A stretch of DNA of 64,000 nucleotides, from NCBI GenBank assembly GCA_947628665.1, contig CANRAU010000002.1, forward strand, positions 62,001-126,000, in the 5' to 3' direction. This DNA is from an uncultured Clostridia bacterium (lineage in GTDB: Bacteria; Bacillota; Clostridia; Oscillospirales; Acutalibacteraceae). This document shows positions 53,997 through 61,250 of the stretch, one piece after another. Below the pieces are notes generated by a model. It did not search any database, was not told where the DNA came from, and worked only from the letters and a program-made list of their open reading frames with translations. The position numbers and the translations under genes were made by a program. The stretch's first letter is position 1. Each line of letters opens with the position of its first letter.

Positions 53997-55415
53997 ATGA
54001 AGATGGTTTACAATGTAAGTGACCGTCCAAAGTTCGGGCAACTGATCGTTTTCGGCATTCAGCAACTGCTGGCGATCATGGCCGCAACGCTGGTCGTACC
54101 TGTGATCGTGGGCAACGGCATGAGCCCTGCGGCGGCGCTGTTTGGGGCAGGGTGCGGCACGCTCGTGTATATTCTTTGCACCCGCGCAAAAAGTCCCGTG
54201 TTTTTGGGCAGTTCCTTTGCCTTCCTCGGCTCTATGGCGGCCGCATTTGCGGGCGGCGTATCCATGTCGCTTGGGTATCTCGGCCTGATTTTAGGCGCAG
54301 TGTTCGCAGGCCTTGTCTATGTCGTGATCGCGATCATCGTCAAATTTGCCGGCGTTCAGTGGATCAATAAGCTGATGCCCGCCGTGGTGATCGGTCCTAC
54401 GGTCGCGATCATCGGATTGTCGCTGGCCGGAAATGCCATCGGCGATTTGGTTTCCGGCGGTCTGAAAACCGCCGAAGGAGCTTCCGTTGCGTCACCCCAT
54501 ATTGCGTTGCTCTGCGGTTTGGTCACGCTGTTTGTCACGATGCTGTGTTCCACCTACGGCTCCAAGAACATGAAATTGATCCCCTTTATCTTCGGTATTT
54601 TGGCGGGCTACGCCTTTGCCGCCGTGCTTACGGTCATTGGCAATGCGGCGGGCATTGCGGCTCTGCAAGTCATTGACTTCTCCCATATTACCAAATTGTG
54701 GGCGGACGGTGTGAATCTGCAAACCTTTGTTTCCCTTCCCGATTTCACATTCCTGACCGCCGCCAAAGGCTTCGGGGAGCTTAACGGCGCGTATATCGGC
54801 ACGATTGCCATGGCCTACATTCCGGTTGCGTTCGTTGTGTTTGCGGAGCATATCGCGGATCACAAAAACATCTCCTCCATTATTGAAAAAGATCTGCTGG
54901 AAGATCCCGGCCTTTCCAACACGCTGTTGGGCGACGGTATCGGTTCTATGGTCGGTTCGTTCTTCGGCGGATGCCCCAACACCACCTACGGGGAATCGGT
55001 CGCCTGTGTGGCCATTACCCGCAATGCCTCGGTAGCAACGATCATCACAGCCGCCGTCGGCGCGATCATCATCAGCTTTGTATCGCCTTTTGTGGCGTTT
55101 GTCAATTCCATTCCATCCTGCGTAATGGGCGGCGTCTGTGTGGCACTGTACGGCTTTATCGCCGTATCGGGCTTGAAGATGATCCAAACCGTCGATCTCG
55201 GCGCAAACCGCAATCTGTTTGTGGTGTCCGCCATTCTGATCGCGGGTATCGGCGGCCTTTCCGTCAGCTTCGGAAAAATCACCATTACCTCGATCGCCTG
55301 CGCATTGATCCTCGGGATTATCATCAATCTGATCCTTGCCAAGGCGAAGCCGGAGGCGGAAGCGGAGAACGAAGAGCAGGCAGAAGTACAAGCAGAAGTC
55401 AGAACAAAAAAATAA
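53997..55415 (+). CDS. uraA: Uracil permease (NCS2 family)
   Basis: 472 residues with about 14 membrane segments. NCS2 signature and the uracil-type substrate block GGCPNTTYGESVACVAITRN (about residues 323-342), the earlier PxxLGSSFAF pattern (here PVFLGSSFAFLGS) and EHIADHKNIS in helix 8, where Glu binds uracil. The C-terminus has an Ala/Glu-rich tail. Proton-coupled uracil uptake for salvage. Ribosome site aggggat is upstream; ATG 53997 and 54003 are both possible. Confidence 0.93.
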   Translation: MKMVYNVSDRPKFGQLIVFGIQQLLAIMAATLVVPVIVGNGMSPAAALFGAGCGTLVYILCTRAKSPVFLGSSFAFLGSMAAAFAGGVSMSLGYLGLILGAVFAGLVYVVIAIIVKFAGVQWINKLMPAVVIGPTVAIIGLSLAGNAIGDLVSGGLKTAEGASVASPHIALLCGLVTLFVTMLCSTYGSKNMKLIPFIFGILAGYAFAAVLTVIGNAAGIAALQVIDFSHITKLWADGVNLQTFVSLPDFTFLTAAKGFGELNGAYIGTIAMAYIPVAFVVFAEHIADHKNISSIIEKDLLEDPGLSNTLLGDGIGSMVGSFFGGCPNTTYGESVACVAITRNASVATIITAAVGAIIISFVSPFVAFVNSIPSCVMGGVCVALYGFIAVSGLKMIQTVDLGANRNLFVVSAILIAGIGGLSVSFGKITITSIACALILGIIINLILAKAKPEAEAENEEQAEVQAEVRTKK

Positions 55416-55434
55416 GCAAGACGGCATAAAATTT

Positions 55435-55466
55435 ACGGGGCGGTTTCCGATTGGAAGCCGCCCCGT
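55435..55466. terminator. Strong hairpin between convergent genes
   Basis: acggggcggtttcc (55435) pairs with ggaagccgccccgt (ends 55466) around gatt, 14 pairs with one G-U. T-rich on either side, serving uraA and the reverse gene. Confidence 0.75.
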
Positions 55467-55483
55467 GCGCGTTATTTTATCGG

Positions 55484-55918
55484 TTACAGATAAATGGCAA
55501 TGTCGTCTGTCAACTGTTTTTCAAGCTGAATAAGCCGCTGGGCGATACCCTTGGCGGTCGCGTCGGCAAGGCTGTACTGATTCAGATAGCGGCGCAGGGA
55601 TTTCACGCCCATATTGCATCCCTCCGTAATCAAATCGGCGATGGTTTGGTCGCCCGGCTCCATCATGGTTTTCACGTCGGTTTTCATGTGGCTCATACCT
55701 TTGGCGAGCGGATTGGGTTCTTTGCCGTCGTCTCCGAATTTGTCGAGCTCGGTTTTGATTTCATCGTCTAACTTGCTGTGTTCCTGCTTACAGGTCGTCA
55801 ACAGGGATTTAAAGGTGTCGTCCGTGACCTTATCGAGTACGTCGTCTATGGAGGCGATCCCCATTTTAACGCCCGCGTTGCATTCCCGCAGCAGTTTGAT
55901 CGTATCTTCACTTGGCAT
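55484..55918 (-). CDS. Uncharacterised helical-bundle protein
   Basis: 144 residues, nearly all helix by composition, with amphipathic patterns of a four-helix (ferritin-like) bundle: EDTIKLLRECNAGVKMGIASIDDVLDKV, then the helix with CKQEHSKLDDEIKTELDKFG, then GMSHMKTDVKTMM and a long last helix. Acidic and His residues (EHSKLDDE) could bind metal, but the pattern is not that of classical ferritins. Similar proteins are common in Clostridia without known function. aaggaag precedes ATG 55918. It stands alone; the tRNA promoter lies upstream of it in the other direction. Confidence 0.8.
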   Translation of the reverse strand: MPSEDTIKLLRECNAGVKMGIASIDDVLDKVTDDTFKSLLTTCKQEHSKLDDEIKTELDKFGDDGKEPNPLAKGMSHMKTDVKTMMEPGDQTIADLITEGCNMGVKSLRRYLNQYSLADATAKGIAQRLIQLEKQLTDDIAIYL

Positions 55919-56023
55919 ATTGCATCTTCCTTTCGGTTCTATCTTGCCCGAAAAAAAGCAAAATATGAAAATCGGATGCGCTGTTTCCTTGTGCGGGGAA
56001 AAGAAAATATTTTTGAAAAATGC

Positions 56024-56052
56024 TTGATTTTTTCCGTATTGTTCGTTATAAT
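56024..56052 (+). promoter_or_regulatory. Promoter of tRNA-Ser
   Basis: TTGATT (56024-56029), 17 bases, TATAAT (56047-56052). The tRNA begins 15 bases later. Confidence 0.85.
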
Positions 56053-56066
56053 AGCAAACGGCATTT

Positions 56067-56158
56067 GGAGAGTTGTCCGAGCTGGTCGAAGGAGCACGAC
56101 TGGAAATCGTGTAACCGCCTAAAACGGTTCGAGGGTTCGAATCCCTTGCTCTCCGCCA
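56067..56158 (+). tRNA. tRNA-Ser (anticodon GGA)
   Basis: 92 bases including an encoded CCA. Acceptor stem ggagag pairs with ctctcc at the 3' end, with G as discriminator. Anticodon arm cacga-CTGGAAA-tcgtg gives GGA (codons UCC and UCU). The long variable arm and the ggttcgaatccc T-loop region are typical of serine tRNAs. Transcribed from the consensus promoter just upstream. Confidence 0.95.
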
Positions 56159-56279
56159 CTTCGCGGCAGGTTTCAGGACTTGCCGCGATTTCCTTTTCAT
56201 GTGCCGTATGTGTGATTCGGAACGACGGAAAAGGAAATGGCCAAAATATACAAACGGGTGTAAAAAAGGGGAGGTAAAA

Positions 56280-56966
56280 ATGCCAAAAGCGGAAATTGCA
56301 AAACGGTATGCGTTGTTTATTGTAAGTCTGTTCTTTTCCGCTTTGGGCGTGGCTTTTACAAAGCATGGTGAGCTTGGCGTTTCCCCGATTTCTTCCGTCG
56401 CCAATGTTTTGAGCTACAAATTCACCGCGCTCTCCATGGGAACGTGGCTGATTGTTTGGAACTGTATTTTGATCCTCGGGCAAATTGTGATCCTGCGCAA
56501 GGCTTTTAAGCCCATACAGCTTTTGCAAGTGCCGCTTTCATTTGTTTTCGGCTGGTTTACGGACCTTGGGCTGTGGATGGTGTCCTTTATTCCCGCAAAC
56601 ATATATTTTGTGCGGCTGTTGATGGTGTTGGCGGGCATTGTGATCCTCGGATTCGGCATTTCTCTTGCGGTTGCCGCGAATGTCGTGATGAACGCGGGCG
56701 AAGCTTTTGTCAAAGCGGTTGCGGATACGGCGCACAAACCGTTTGGAAACGTCAAAATCGCCTTTGACGTCTCGTGCGTTACGCTGGCGTTGATTTTATC
56801 GCTCCTGTTTTTCGATTTTACCATTGTCGGCGCAAGGGAAGGCACTGTGCTTTCCGCCTTTTTGACGGGCGTCGTTGTGAAATTCTTCAGTAAACGCCTG
56901 AACGACCCGTTAAATCAGGTTTTAAAAGGTAAAGATACAAAAGCATCCGAAACGATTGTATCATAA
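56280..56966 (+). CDS. YczE/YitT-like integral membrane protein
   Basis: 228 residues, about six membrane helices with short polar loops. The family pattern SALGVAFTKHGELGVSPISSVANVLSYK (about 17-44, read in parts) and the glycine-rich helix IVILGFGISLAVAANVVMNAGEAFVKAVA match the YczE-type of DUF6198-related proteins. Function unknown; some relatives are near regulators of surfactin or transport. I start at ATG 56280 after ggggagg, since the 27 upstream open codons overlap the tRNA end. Followed by DUF3842 after 18 bases; the pair may be one transcript. Confidence 0.82.
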   Translation: MPKAEIAKRYALFIVSLFFSALGVAFTKHGELGVSPISSVANVLSYKFTALSMGTWLIVWNCILILGQIVILRKAFKPIQLLQVPLSFVFGWFTDLGLWMVSFIPANIYFVRLLMVLAGIVILGFGISLAVAANVVMNAGEAFVKAVADTAHKPFGNVKIAFDVSCVTLALILSLLFFDFTIVGAREGTVLSAFLTGVVVKFFSKRLNDPLNQVLKGKDTKASETIVS

Positions 56967-56984
56967 AGTCAGGAGGTTTTCCTT

Positions 56985-57392
56985 ATGACGGTATTGGTGA
57001 TCGACGCGCAAGGCGGCGGCGTCGGCAGACAACTGGTGAGTGCGATCAAACAGAACATACCGAACGCCCATGTGATCGCGGTAGGTACGAACAGTACGGC
57101 CACAAGCGCTATGCTCAAGGCAGGTGCGGACGATGCGGCGACAGGGGAGAACGCCGTTCGGGTCGCTGCCCGCAGAGCGGACGTTATTGTAGGGCCTATC
57201 GGGATCGTGATCGCGGATTCCATGCTCGGCGAGGTCACACCGAACATGGCGTTGGCCGTTGCAGAGAGCAGCGCAAAACGGATCTTGATCCCCTTTAACC
57301 ATTGCGATCATTTGATTGTCGGTATCTCGAACCAAAGCACAGGTGCGCTGATCCAAAGCGCCGTGGAGGAAATCAAAAATCTTGACAAATAG
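56985..57392 (+). CDS. DUF3842 family protein
   Basis: 135 residues. Rossmann-like start VLVIDAQGGGVGRQLV (nucleotide-type glycine loop at about 7-14), then HVIAVGTNSTATSAMLKAGADDAATGENA and DVIVGPIGIVIADSMLGEVTP, the DUF3842 signature. Near the end FNHCDHLIVG has His106-Cys107-His109, a possible metal site. The gene ends inside the consensus promoter for the two-membrane-protein/lar unit. No biochemical role is established; proximity to lar genes suggests a cofactor or nucleotide link. Confidence 0.88.
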   Translation: MTVLVIDAQGGGVGRQLVSAIKQNIPNAHVIAVGTNSTATSAMLKAGADDAATGENAVRVAARRADVIVGPIGIVIADSMLGEVTPNMALAVAESSAKRILIPFNHCDHLIVGISNQSTGALIQSAVEEIKNLDK

Positions 57393-57410
57393 CGGAAAGT
57401 TTTTTATACT
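57382..57410 (+). promoter_or_regulatory. Consensus promoter of the membrane-protein/larBCE unit
   Basis: TTGACA (57382-57387), 17 bases, TATACT (57405-57410). The -35 lies in the last codons of DUF3842. Predicted RNA start at about 57417. Confidence 0.85.
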
Positions 57411-57416
57411 ATTTAC

Positions 57417-57536
57417 AGTATCGGCAGGAAGTCGGTAAAAAGCGCAGAAACGCTTCACAACTTTGCTTTTATTTGCTTACAGGCGTACTAAGAAGGTATG
57501 CGTTTTCTCAGTAGAGACAACGCGTACCTTTTTATT
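57417..57536 (+). promoter_or_regulatory. Structured leader with antiterminator and terminator
   Basis: About 120 bases between the promoter and the ribosome site. Order: aagcg/cgctt hairpin (57440-57455), antiterminator gcgtac (57483-57488) with gtatgc (57496-57501), and a terminator whose left arm starts aaggtatgcgtt (57493) and pairs with aacgcgtacctt (ends 57530), then ttttatt. The antiterminator uses the same left arm as the terminator, so the two are exclusive. I could not match it to a known riboswitch class. Confidence 0.7.
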
Positions 57537-57572
57537 ATAAACATCTCAATATCTATACAGGAGGAAATTTGT

Positions 57573-57983
57573 ATGGCGTGTTTTTTAGTTCCGGCCGCAG
57601 AGGCAGTCATCACCACGGTCGCCGAAAAGGTGATCGCATCCAAGGAGAAAGCTTCCAAACCCATAGAGGTGCCATCGGACGGCAACGTGCTTGAATCTGC
57701 GCAGAAGCTGCCTTTCTCGCAAAAACTCAAATGGTTAAACACCATGCTTTGGGGCGGCAGCGCTTTGCTCGCGTTCGAGCATCTTTGGCACGGCGAGATC
57801 GTGCCGTGGTTTCCGTTTTTGACGGCGGCAAGCGATCCCGCATCCGCTATGGAAATGCTGCAGGAAATGGGTACGGTGGGCGTGTCTATGGCGCTGCTGG
57901 TCACCGCCGCGTGGGGAATCATGGTCAGCGCGGCATCTGCAATCGAAAAAAAGGCGCAAAAGGCCTTGTCGGCGGAGAAATAA
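57573..57983 (+). CDS. Uncharacterised membrane protein with EHxxHxE motif
   Basis: 136 residues. Starts MACFLVPAAEAV, with a soluble N-terminal part to about residue 50, a hydrophobic segment at about 56-83 that contains LLAFEHLWHGEIVPWFPF, and a second helix at about 101-122 (VGVSMALLVTAAWGIMVSA), then a Lys-rich tail. Glu69-His70-x2-His73-x-Glu75 inside the membrane-facing segment looks like a metal or proton site. I do not recognise a named family. ggagg lies before ATG 57573, directly after the leader terminator. First gene of the unit that continues with a second small membrane protein and larB-larC-larE. Confidence 0.8.
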   Translation: MACFLVPAAEAVITTVAEKVIASKEKASKPIEVPSDGNVLESAQKLPFSQKLKWLNTMLWGGSALLAFEHLWHGEIVPWFPFLTAASDPASAMEMLQEMGTVGVSMALLVTAAWGIMVSAASAIEKKAQKALSAEK

Positions 57984-57984
57984 T

Positions 57985-58305
57985 ATGACTTTACTGACAA
58001 CTGTTTTTGCCGCTGTGATCTCCACCGTGATTTGGTACAAAACCGCGCCGAAAAGCGAAATGCAGGTCGGTGTTCTTTGCCTGATTTATTGGGGCGCGTC
58101 GCTGATGTGGCTTGCAGACGCGATATTTGCATTTGCCGAGCAGCACGCAGCTGTCTTTACCCCTGCACCCGAAGAAATGCTGAACGATCTCTACCTCGGC
58201 CTTTCTGTCGTGGCGTTGGGATTGGTGATATGGCTTGTGATCCTTTTGGTCAAAGACCCGAAGGGCGTGGTGAAAGCGGCGCTTTTCAAAAAGAAAAACG
58301 GATAA
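57985..58305 (+). CDS. Uncharacterised small membrane protein, partner of the EHxxHxE protein
   Basis: 106 residues with three membrane helices: about 3-19 (LLTTVFAAVISTVIWY), 28-52 (QVGVLCLIYWGASLMWLADAIFAF) and 70-89 (LGLSVVALGLVIWLVILLV). The loop between helices two and three has several acidic and His residues (FAEQHAAVFTPAPEEMLND). It ends with a basic tail (KKKNG). Starts one base after the stop of the preceding gene, so the two almost surely form a complex or act together. No family recognised; larB follows. Confidence 0.8.
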   Translation: MTLLTTVFAAVISTVIWYKTAPKSEMQVGVLCLIYWGASLMWLADAIFAFAEQHAAVFTPAPEEMLNDLYLGLSVVALGLVIWLVILLVKDPKGVVKAALFKKKNG

Positions 58306-58372
58306 AAGCGTTGCGGTTCGGCTGCGGTCGGCAGGAACGCACGTGTTTCCTCTGCTTTTTCGGAGGTGCGTT

Positions 58373-59128
58373 ATGCAAAGCGAAACCAAACAAATTTTAG
58401 CGGCCGTGCAAAGCGGCGAGCTATCGGTGGAAGATGCGCTTTTAAAGCTCAAAACCGCGCCGTATGCGGACGTCGGTTTCGCAAAAATCGACTTTCACCG
58501 CAAAATTCGGCAGGGCGTTCCCGAAGTCATTTACGGTGCGGGCAAAACGGCACGGCAGATGCTGGAGATCATCGACGTCATGCAGGAAAACGGGCAGGAT
58601 CGTATTCTGATCACCCGCCTGTCTAAAGAGGCCGCAGAGACGATCTCGGCGCGTTTTGCGCTTACCTATCATGCGGACGCGCGCATCGGGTATATTGGTG
58701 TAAAGCGCGACCCCGACGGGATCGGCGACATCGTGGTCGCGACGGGCGGCACGAGCGATATACCCGTTGCGGAGGAAGCGGCGCTGACGGCGGAATTTCT
58801 CGGCAATACGGTGACGCGGCTCTATGATGTGGGCGTTGCGGGATTGCATCGGCTTTTGGCGCAGAAAGATACGATCATGCGCGCAAGTGTGATCATCGCT
58901 GTTGCGGGCATGGAAGGTGCGCTCGCCTCTGTGATCGGCGGCCTTGCGGATTGCCCCGTGATCGCCGTGCCGACCAGCGTTGGCTATGGGGCTTCCTTTC
59001 AAGGTGTGTCCGCGCTCTTGTCCATGCTCAACTCCTGCGCAAGCGGCGTGTCTGTCGTCAATATTGATAACGGCTTCGGCGCGGGGTATCTTGCAAGTCG
59101 GATCAACCACATGGAGGCAAAATCTTGA
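58373..59128 (+). CDS. larB: NPN cofactor synthesis protein LarB
   Basis: 251 residues. Carboxylates the pyridinium ring of nicotinic acid adenine dinucleotide and hydrolyses it, giving pyridinium-3,5-biscarboxylate mononucleotide, the first step to the nickel-pincer cofactor. C-terminal part resembles PurE (AIR carboxylase): VATGGTSDIPVAEEAALTAE, GMEGALASVIGGLADCPVIAVPTSVGYG and SVVNIDNGFGAGYLA. N-terminal VIYGAGKT is family-typical. Start ATG 58373 follows cggaggtg. The stop overlaps larC by four bases. Confidence 0.95.
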   Translation: MQSETKQILAAVQSGELSVEDALLKLKTAPYADVGFAKIDFHRKIRQGVPEVIYGAGKTARQMLEIIDVMQENGQDRILITRLSKEAAETISARFALTYHADARIGYIGVKRDPDGIGDIVVATGGTSDIPVAEEAALTAEFLGNTVTRLYDVGVAGLHRLLAQKDTIMRASVIIAVAGMEGALASVIGGLADCPVIAVPTSVGYGASFQGVSALLSMLNSCASGVSVVNIDNGFGAGYLASRINHMEAKS

Positions 59129-60342
59129 AAATCTTGTATTTGGATTGCGGGATGGGCGCTGCAGGCGATATGCTGACCGCCGCGCTTTTGGAGCTTTTGC
59201 CCGATCCCGACGCTTTTTTGGATAAGTTGAACGCGCTTTCCATTCCGAATGTCCGCTTTTCGAAAGAAACTGCCGTGAAATGCGGCGTCACAGGCACGCA
59301 CGTTTCGGTCGCTGTGGGGAATACCGAGGAAAACGAGCATATGCACGTACACGGGCATACCCACGCCCACGATAGCGCGCATCCGCACGAACACACACAT
59401 CACCACCACAGCGGTATGCACGAGATCGAGCATAGCATTGCGGAATTGCCGATCTCCGAAAAGGTGCGCGGGGACGTTTTGGCGGTTTTTGGGCTGGTCG
59501 CGCAGGCGGAAAGCCATGTACACGGCGTGCCTGTGCCTGATATCCACTTTCACGAAGTCGGCACGATGGACGCCGTCGCCGACATTACCGCCGTTTGTAT
59601 GCTCATGGACGCACTTGCGGTTGACGAAATCGTGGTATCGCCCGTGCATGTGGGCAGTGGTCATGTGCATTGCGCGCATGGGATTTTACCCGTGCCTGCA
59701 CCCGCGACTGCCTATATTTTGCAGGGGATTCCGATGTACGGCGGCAGTGTGCAGGGGGAACTGTGTACGCCGACAGGCGCGGCGCTTCTTCGGCATTTTG
59801 CGACCCGTTTTGGGGATATGCCTGTGATGAAAACGCAGCGTATCGGGTACGGCATGGGAAAAAAGGATTTTGAAGCTGCAAACTGCGTGCGCGCCATGCT
59901 CGGAGAGACGGACGAGTGTGCCGATTCGGTCTCGGAGCTTTCCTGCAATGTGGACGATATGACGGCGGAAGAAATCGGCTTTGCAATGGAACGACTGTTT
60001 GCAGGCGGTGCGCTCGAAGTCTATACCGTCCCTGTCGGCATGAAAAAATCCCGCCCGGGTACGCTGATTCGCGTGCTGTGCAAGCCGCAGGACAAGGAAA
60101 AAATGTGCAATCTGCTGTTTTTGCATACCACGACCATCGGCGTGCGGGAGCATATATCCCAGCGGTATATTCTGAAGCGCACCGTGGAGACCGTGCAGAC
60201 CCCATACGGCGAGGTGCGGCGCAAGAGGGCTTCCGGCTACGGCGTTACACGGATGAAATATGAGTACGATGATTTGGCACGCATTGCAAAAGAGCAAAAT
60301 TTGTCTTTGGACGAAGTCAAAAAACGCATAGAGAACAGTTGA
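59125..60342 (+). CDS. larC: Nickel insertase LarC (single open frame)
   Basis: 405 residues. CTP-dependent cyclometallase that places nickel in the pincer nucleotide. Family start KILYLDCGMGAAGDMLTAALL; a His-rich loop at about residues 72-103 with many His residues (HMHVHGHTHAH and THHHH stretches) that should bind nickel. The C-terminal LarC2 half (VSELSCNVDDMTAEEIGFAMERLF onward) is in the same frame, whereas Lactobacillus plantarum makes full-length LarC by a programmed frameshift between larC1 and larC2. TTG start overlaps larB. Translationally coupled. Confidence 0.95.
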   Translation: MKILYLDCGMGAAGDMLTAALLELLPDPDAFLDKLNALSIPNVRFSKETAVKCGVTGTHVSVAVGNTEENEHMHVHGHTHAHDSAHPHEHTHHHHSGMHEIEHSIAELPISEKVRGDVLAVFGLVAQAESHVHGVPVPDIHFHEVGTMDAVADITAVCMLMDALAVDEIVVSPVHVGSGHVHCAHGILPVPAPATAYILQGIPMYGGSVQGELCTPTGAALLRHFATRFGDMPVMKTQRIGYGMGKKDFEAANCVRAMLGETDECADSVSELSCNVDDMTAEEIGFAMERLFAGGALEVYTVPVGMKKSRPGTLIRVLCKPQDKEKMCNLLFLHTTTIGVREHISQRYILKRTVETVQTPYGEVRRKRASGYGVTRMKYEYDDLARIAKEQNLSLDEVKKRIENS

Positions 60343-60372
60343 TTGCAAAACTTGCCGAAAGGGGTGTGGAAA

Positions 60373-61185
60373 ATGGATCTGTTGCATGCAAAAAAGCAAC
60401 GTTTGGAAAGCTGTTTACATGCGCTCGGTAGTGTGGCGGTCGCATTTTCCTCCGGCGTAGATTCGACCTTTCTCTTAAAAGTCGCACATGACGTCTTAGG
60501 TGATAAGGCGATCGCCGTGACCGTGCGCTCCTGCATTTTCCCCGAACGGGAATCGGAGGAAGCAAGGGCTTTCTGTACGAAAGAGGGCATAGAGCAGATA
60601 CGTTTAGACATCGACGAGCTTTCGATTGAAGGATTCAGCCAAAACCCCAAAAATCGCTGTTATATCTGCAAGCGCGATTTGTTCACAAGAATTCGCCGCA
60701 TCGCAGAAGAACGGGGCGTCGCCTATGTTGTCGAAGGGTCAAATGTTGACGACGACGGCGATTATCGCCCCGGACTTCGCGCAATAGCCGAATTGGGGAT
60801 AAAAAGCCCGCTGCGGGAGGCGGATTTGACCAAAGCGGAAATTCGTGCGCTGTCGAAAGAGCTGGGCTTACCTACATGGGATAAACCGTCTTTCGCCTGT
60901 CTGGCTTCCCGTTTTGTTTACGGGGAGACGATCACCAAAGAAAAGCTCGCGATGGTTGCGCGCGCGGAACAAAAGCTGTTGGATTTGGGCTTTCGGCAGG
61001 TGCGTGTGCGGATACACGGCAACCTTGCGCGCATAGAGATCGATCCCTTAGAGTTTCCGAAGCTCATGCAGCCGGATGTCGTAAAACCGCTTACGGCATG
61101 TCTTCATGATCTTGGTTTTCTGTATGTTACGCTGGATTTGAACGGCTATCAAATGGGCAGCATGAACAAAGCGCTGAACCTGTAG
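60373..61185 (+). CDS. larE: ATP-dependent sulfur transferase LarE
   Basis: 270 residues. Adenylates and sulfurates the pyridinium carboxylates. PP-loop SSGVDSTFLLK (residues 26-36). Cysteines at 96 and 99 (NRCYICK) and at 176 (SFACLASRF). Cys176 is the residue that donates its sulfur in the Lactobacillus enzyme. A three-Cys set like this fits the iron-sulfur type of LarE, which is catalytic rather than sacrificial. ATG 60373 has ggggtg upstream; a TTG 30 bases earlier is possible but less likely. Last gene of the unit, closed by a terminator. No larA here. Confidence 0.94.
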   Translation: MDLLHAKKQRLESCLHALGSVAVAFSSGVDSTFLLKVAHDVLGDKAIAVTVRSCIFPERESEEARAFCTKEGIEQIRLDIDELSIEGFSQNPKNRCYICKRDLFTRIRRIAEERGVAYVVEGSNVDDDGDYRPGLRAIAELGIKSPLREADLTKAEIRALSKELGLPTWDKPSFACLASRFVYGETITKEKLAMVARAEQKLLDLGFRQVRVRIHGNLARIEIDPLEFPKLMQPDVVKPLTACLHDLGFLYVTLDLNGYQMGSMNKALNL

Positions 61186-61196
61186 CTTCGGTATAC

Positions 61197-61240
61197 AAAA
61201 AAGGCGGACGGCCTGTATGTAGGCGTCCGACCTTTTTATT
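61197..61240. terminator. Terminator of larE and the aldo/keto reductase
   Basis: Hairpin from aaaggcggacg to cgtccgaccttttt, T-run on the right and A-run on the left. It lies between convergent genes and can serve both. Confidence 0.8.
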
Positions 61241-61250
61241 TTATACGATT

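Noticed and set aside
55919..56404. N-terminal extension of the helical-bundle gene through the tRNA-Ser
   Set aside because: The frame is open by chance across the tRNA complement; the ATG at 55918 has a good ribosome site.
57417..57536. Leader of the lar-linked unit as a known NiCo, cobalamin, TPP, preQ1, Mn or T-box element
   Set aside because: None of the conserved cores that I know for these classes is present, so I report it only as an unassigned leader.
57421..58337. The 10-mer tcggcaggaa occurs in the leader (57421) and again before larB (58328)
   Set aside because: A 10-base match within about 1 kb is expected by chance at this rate, and the flanking bases do not align well.
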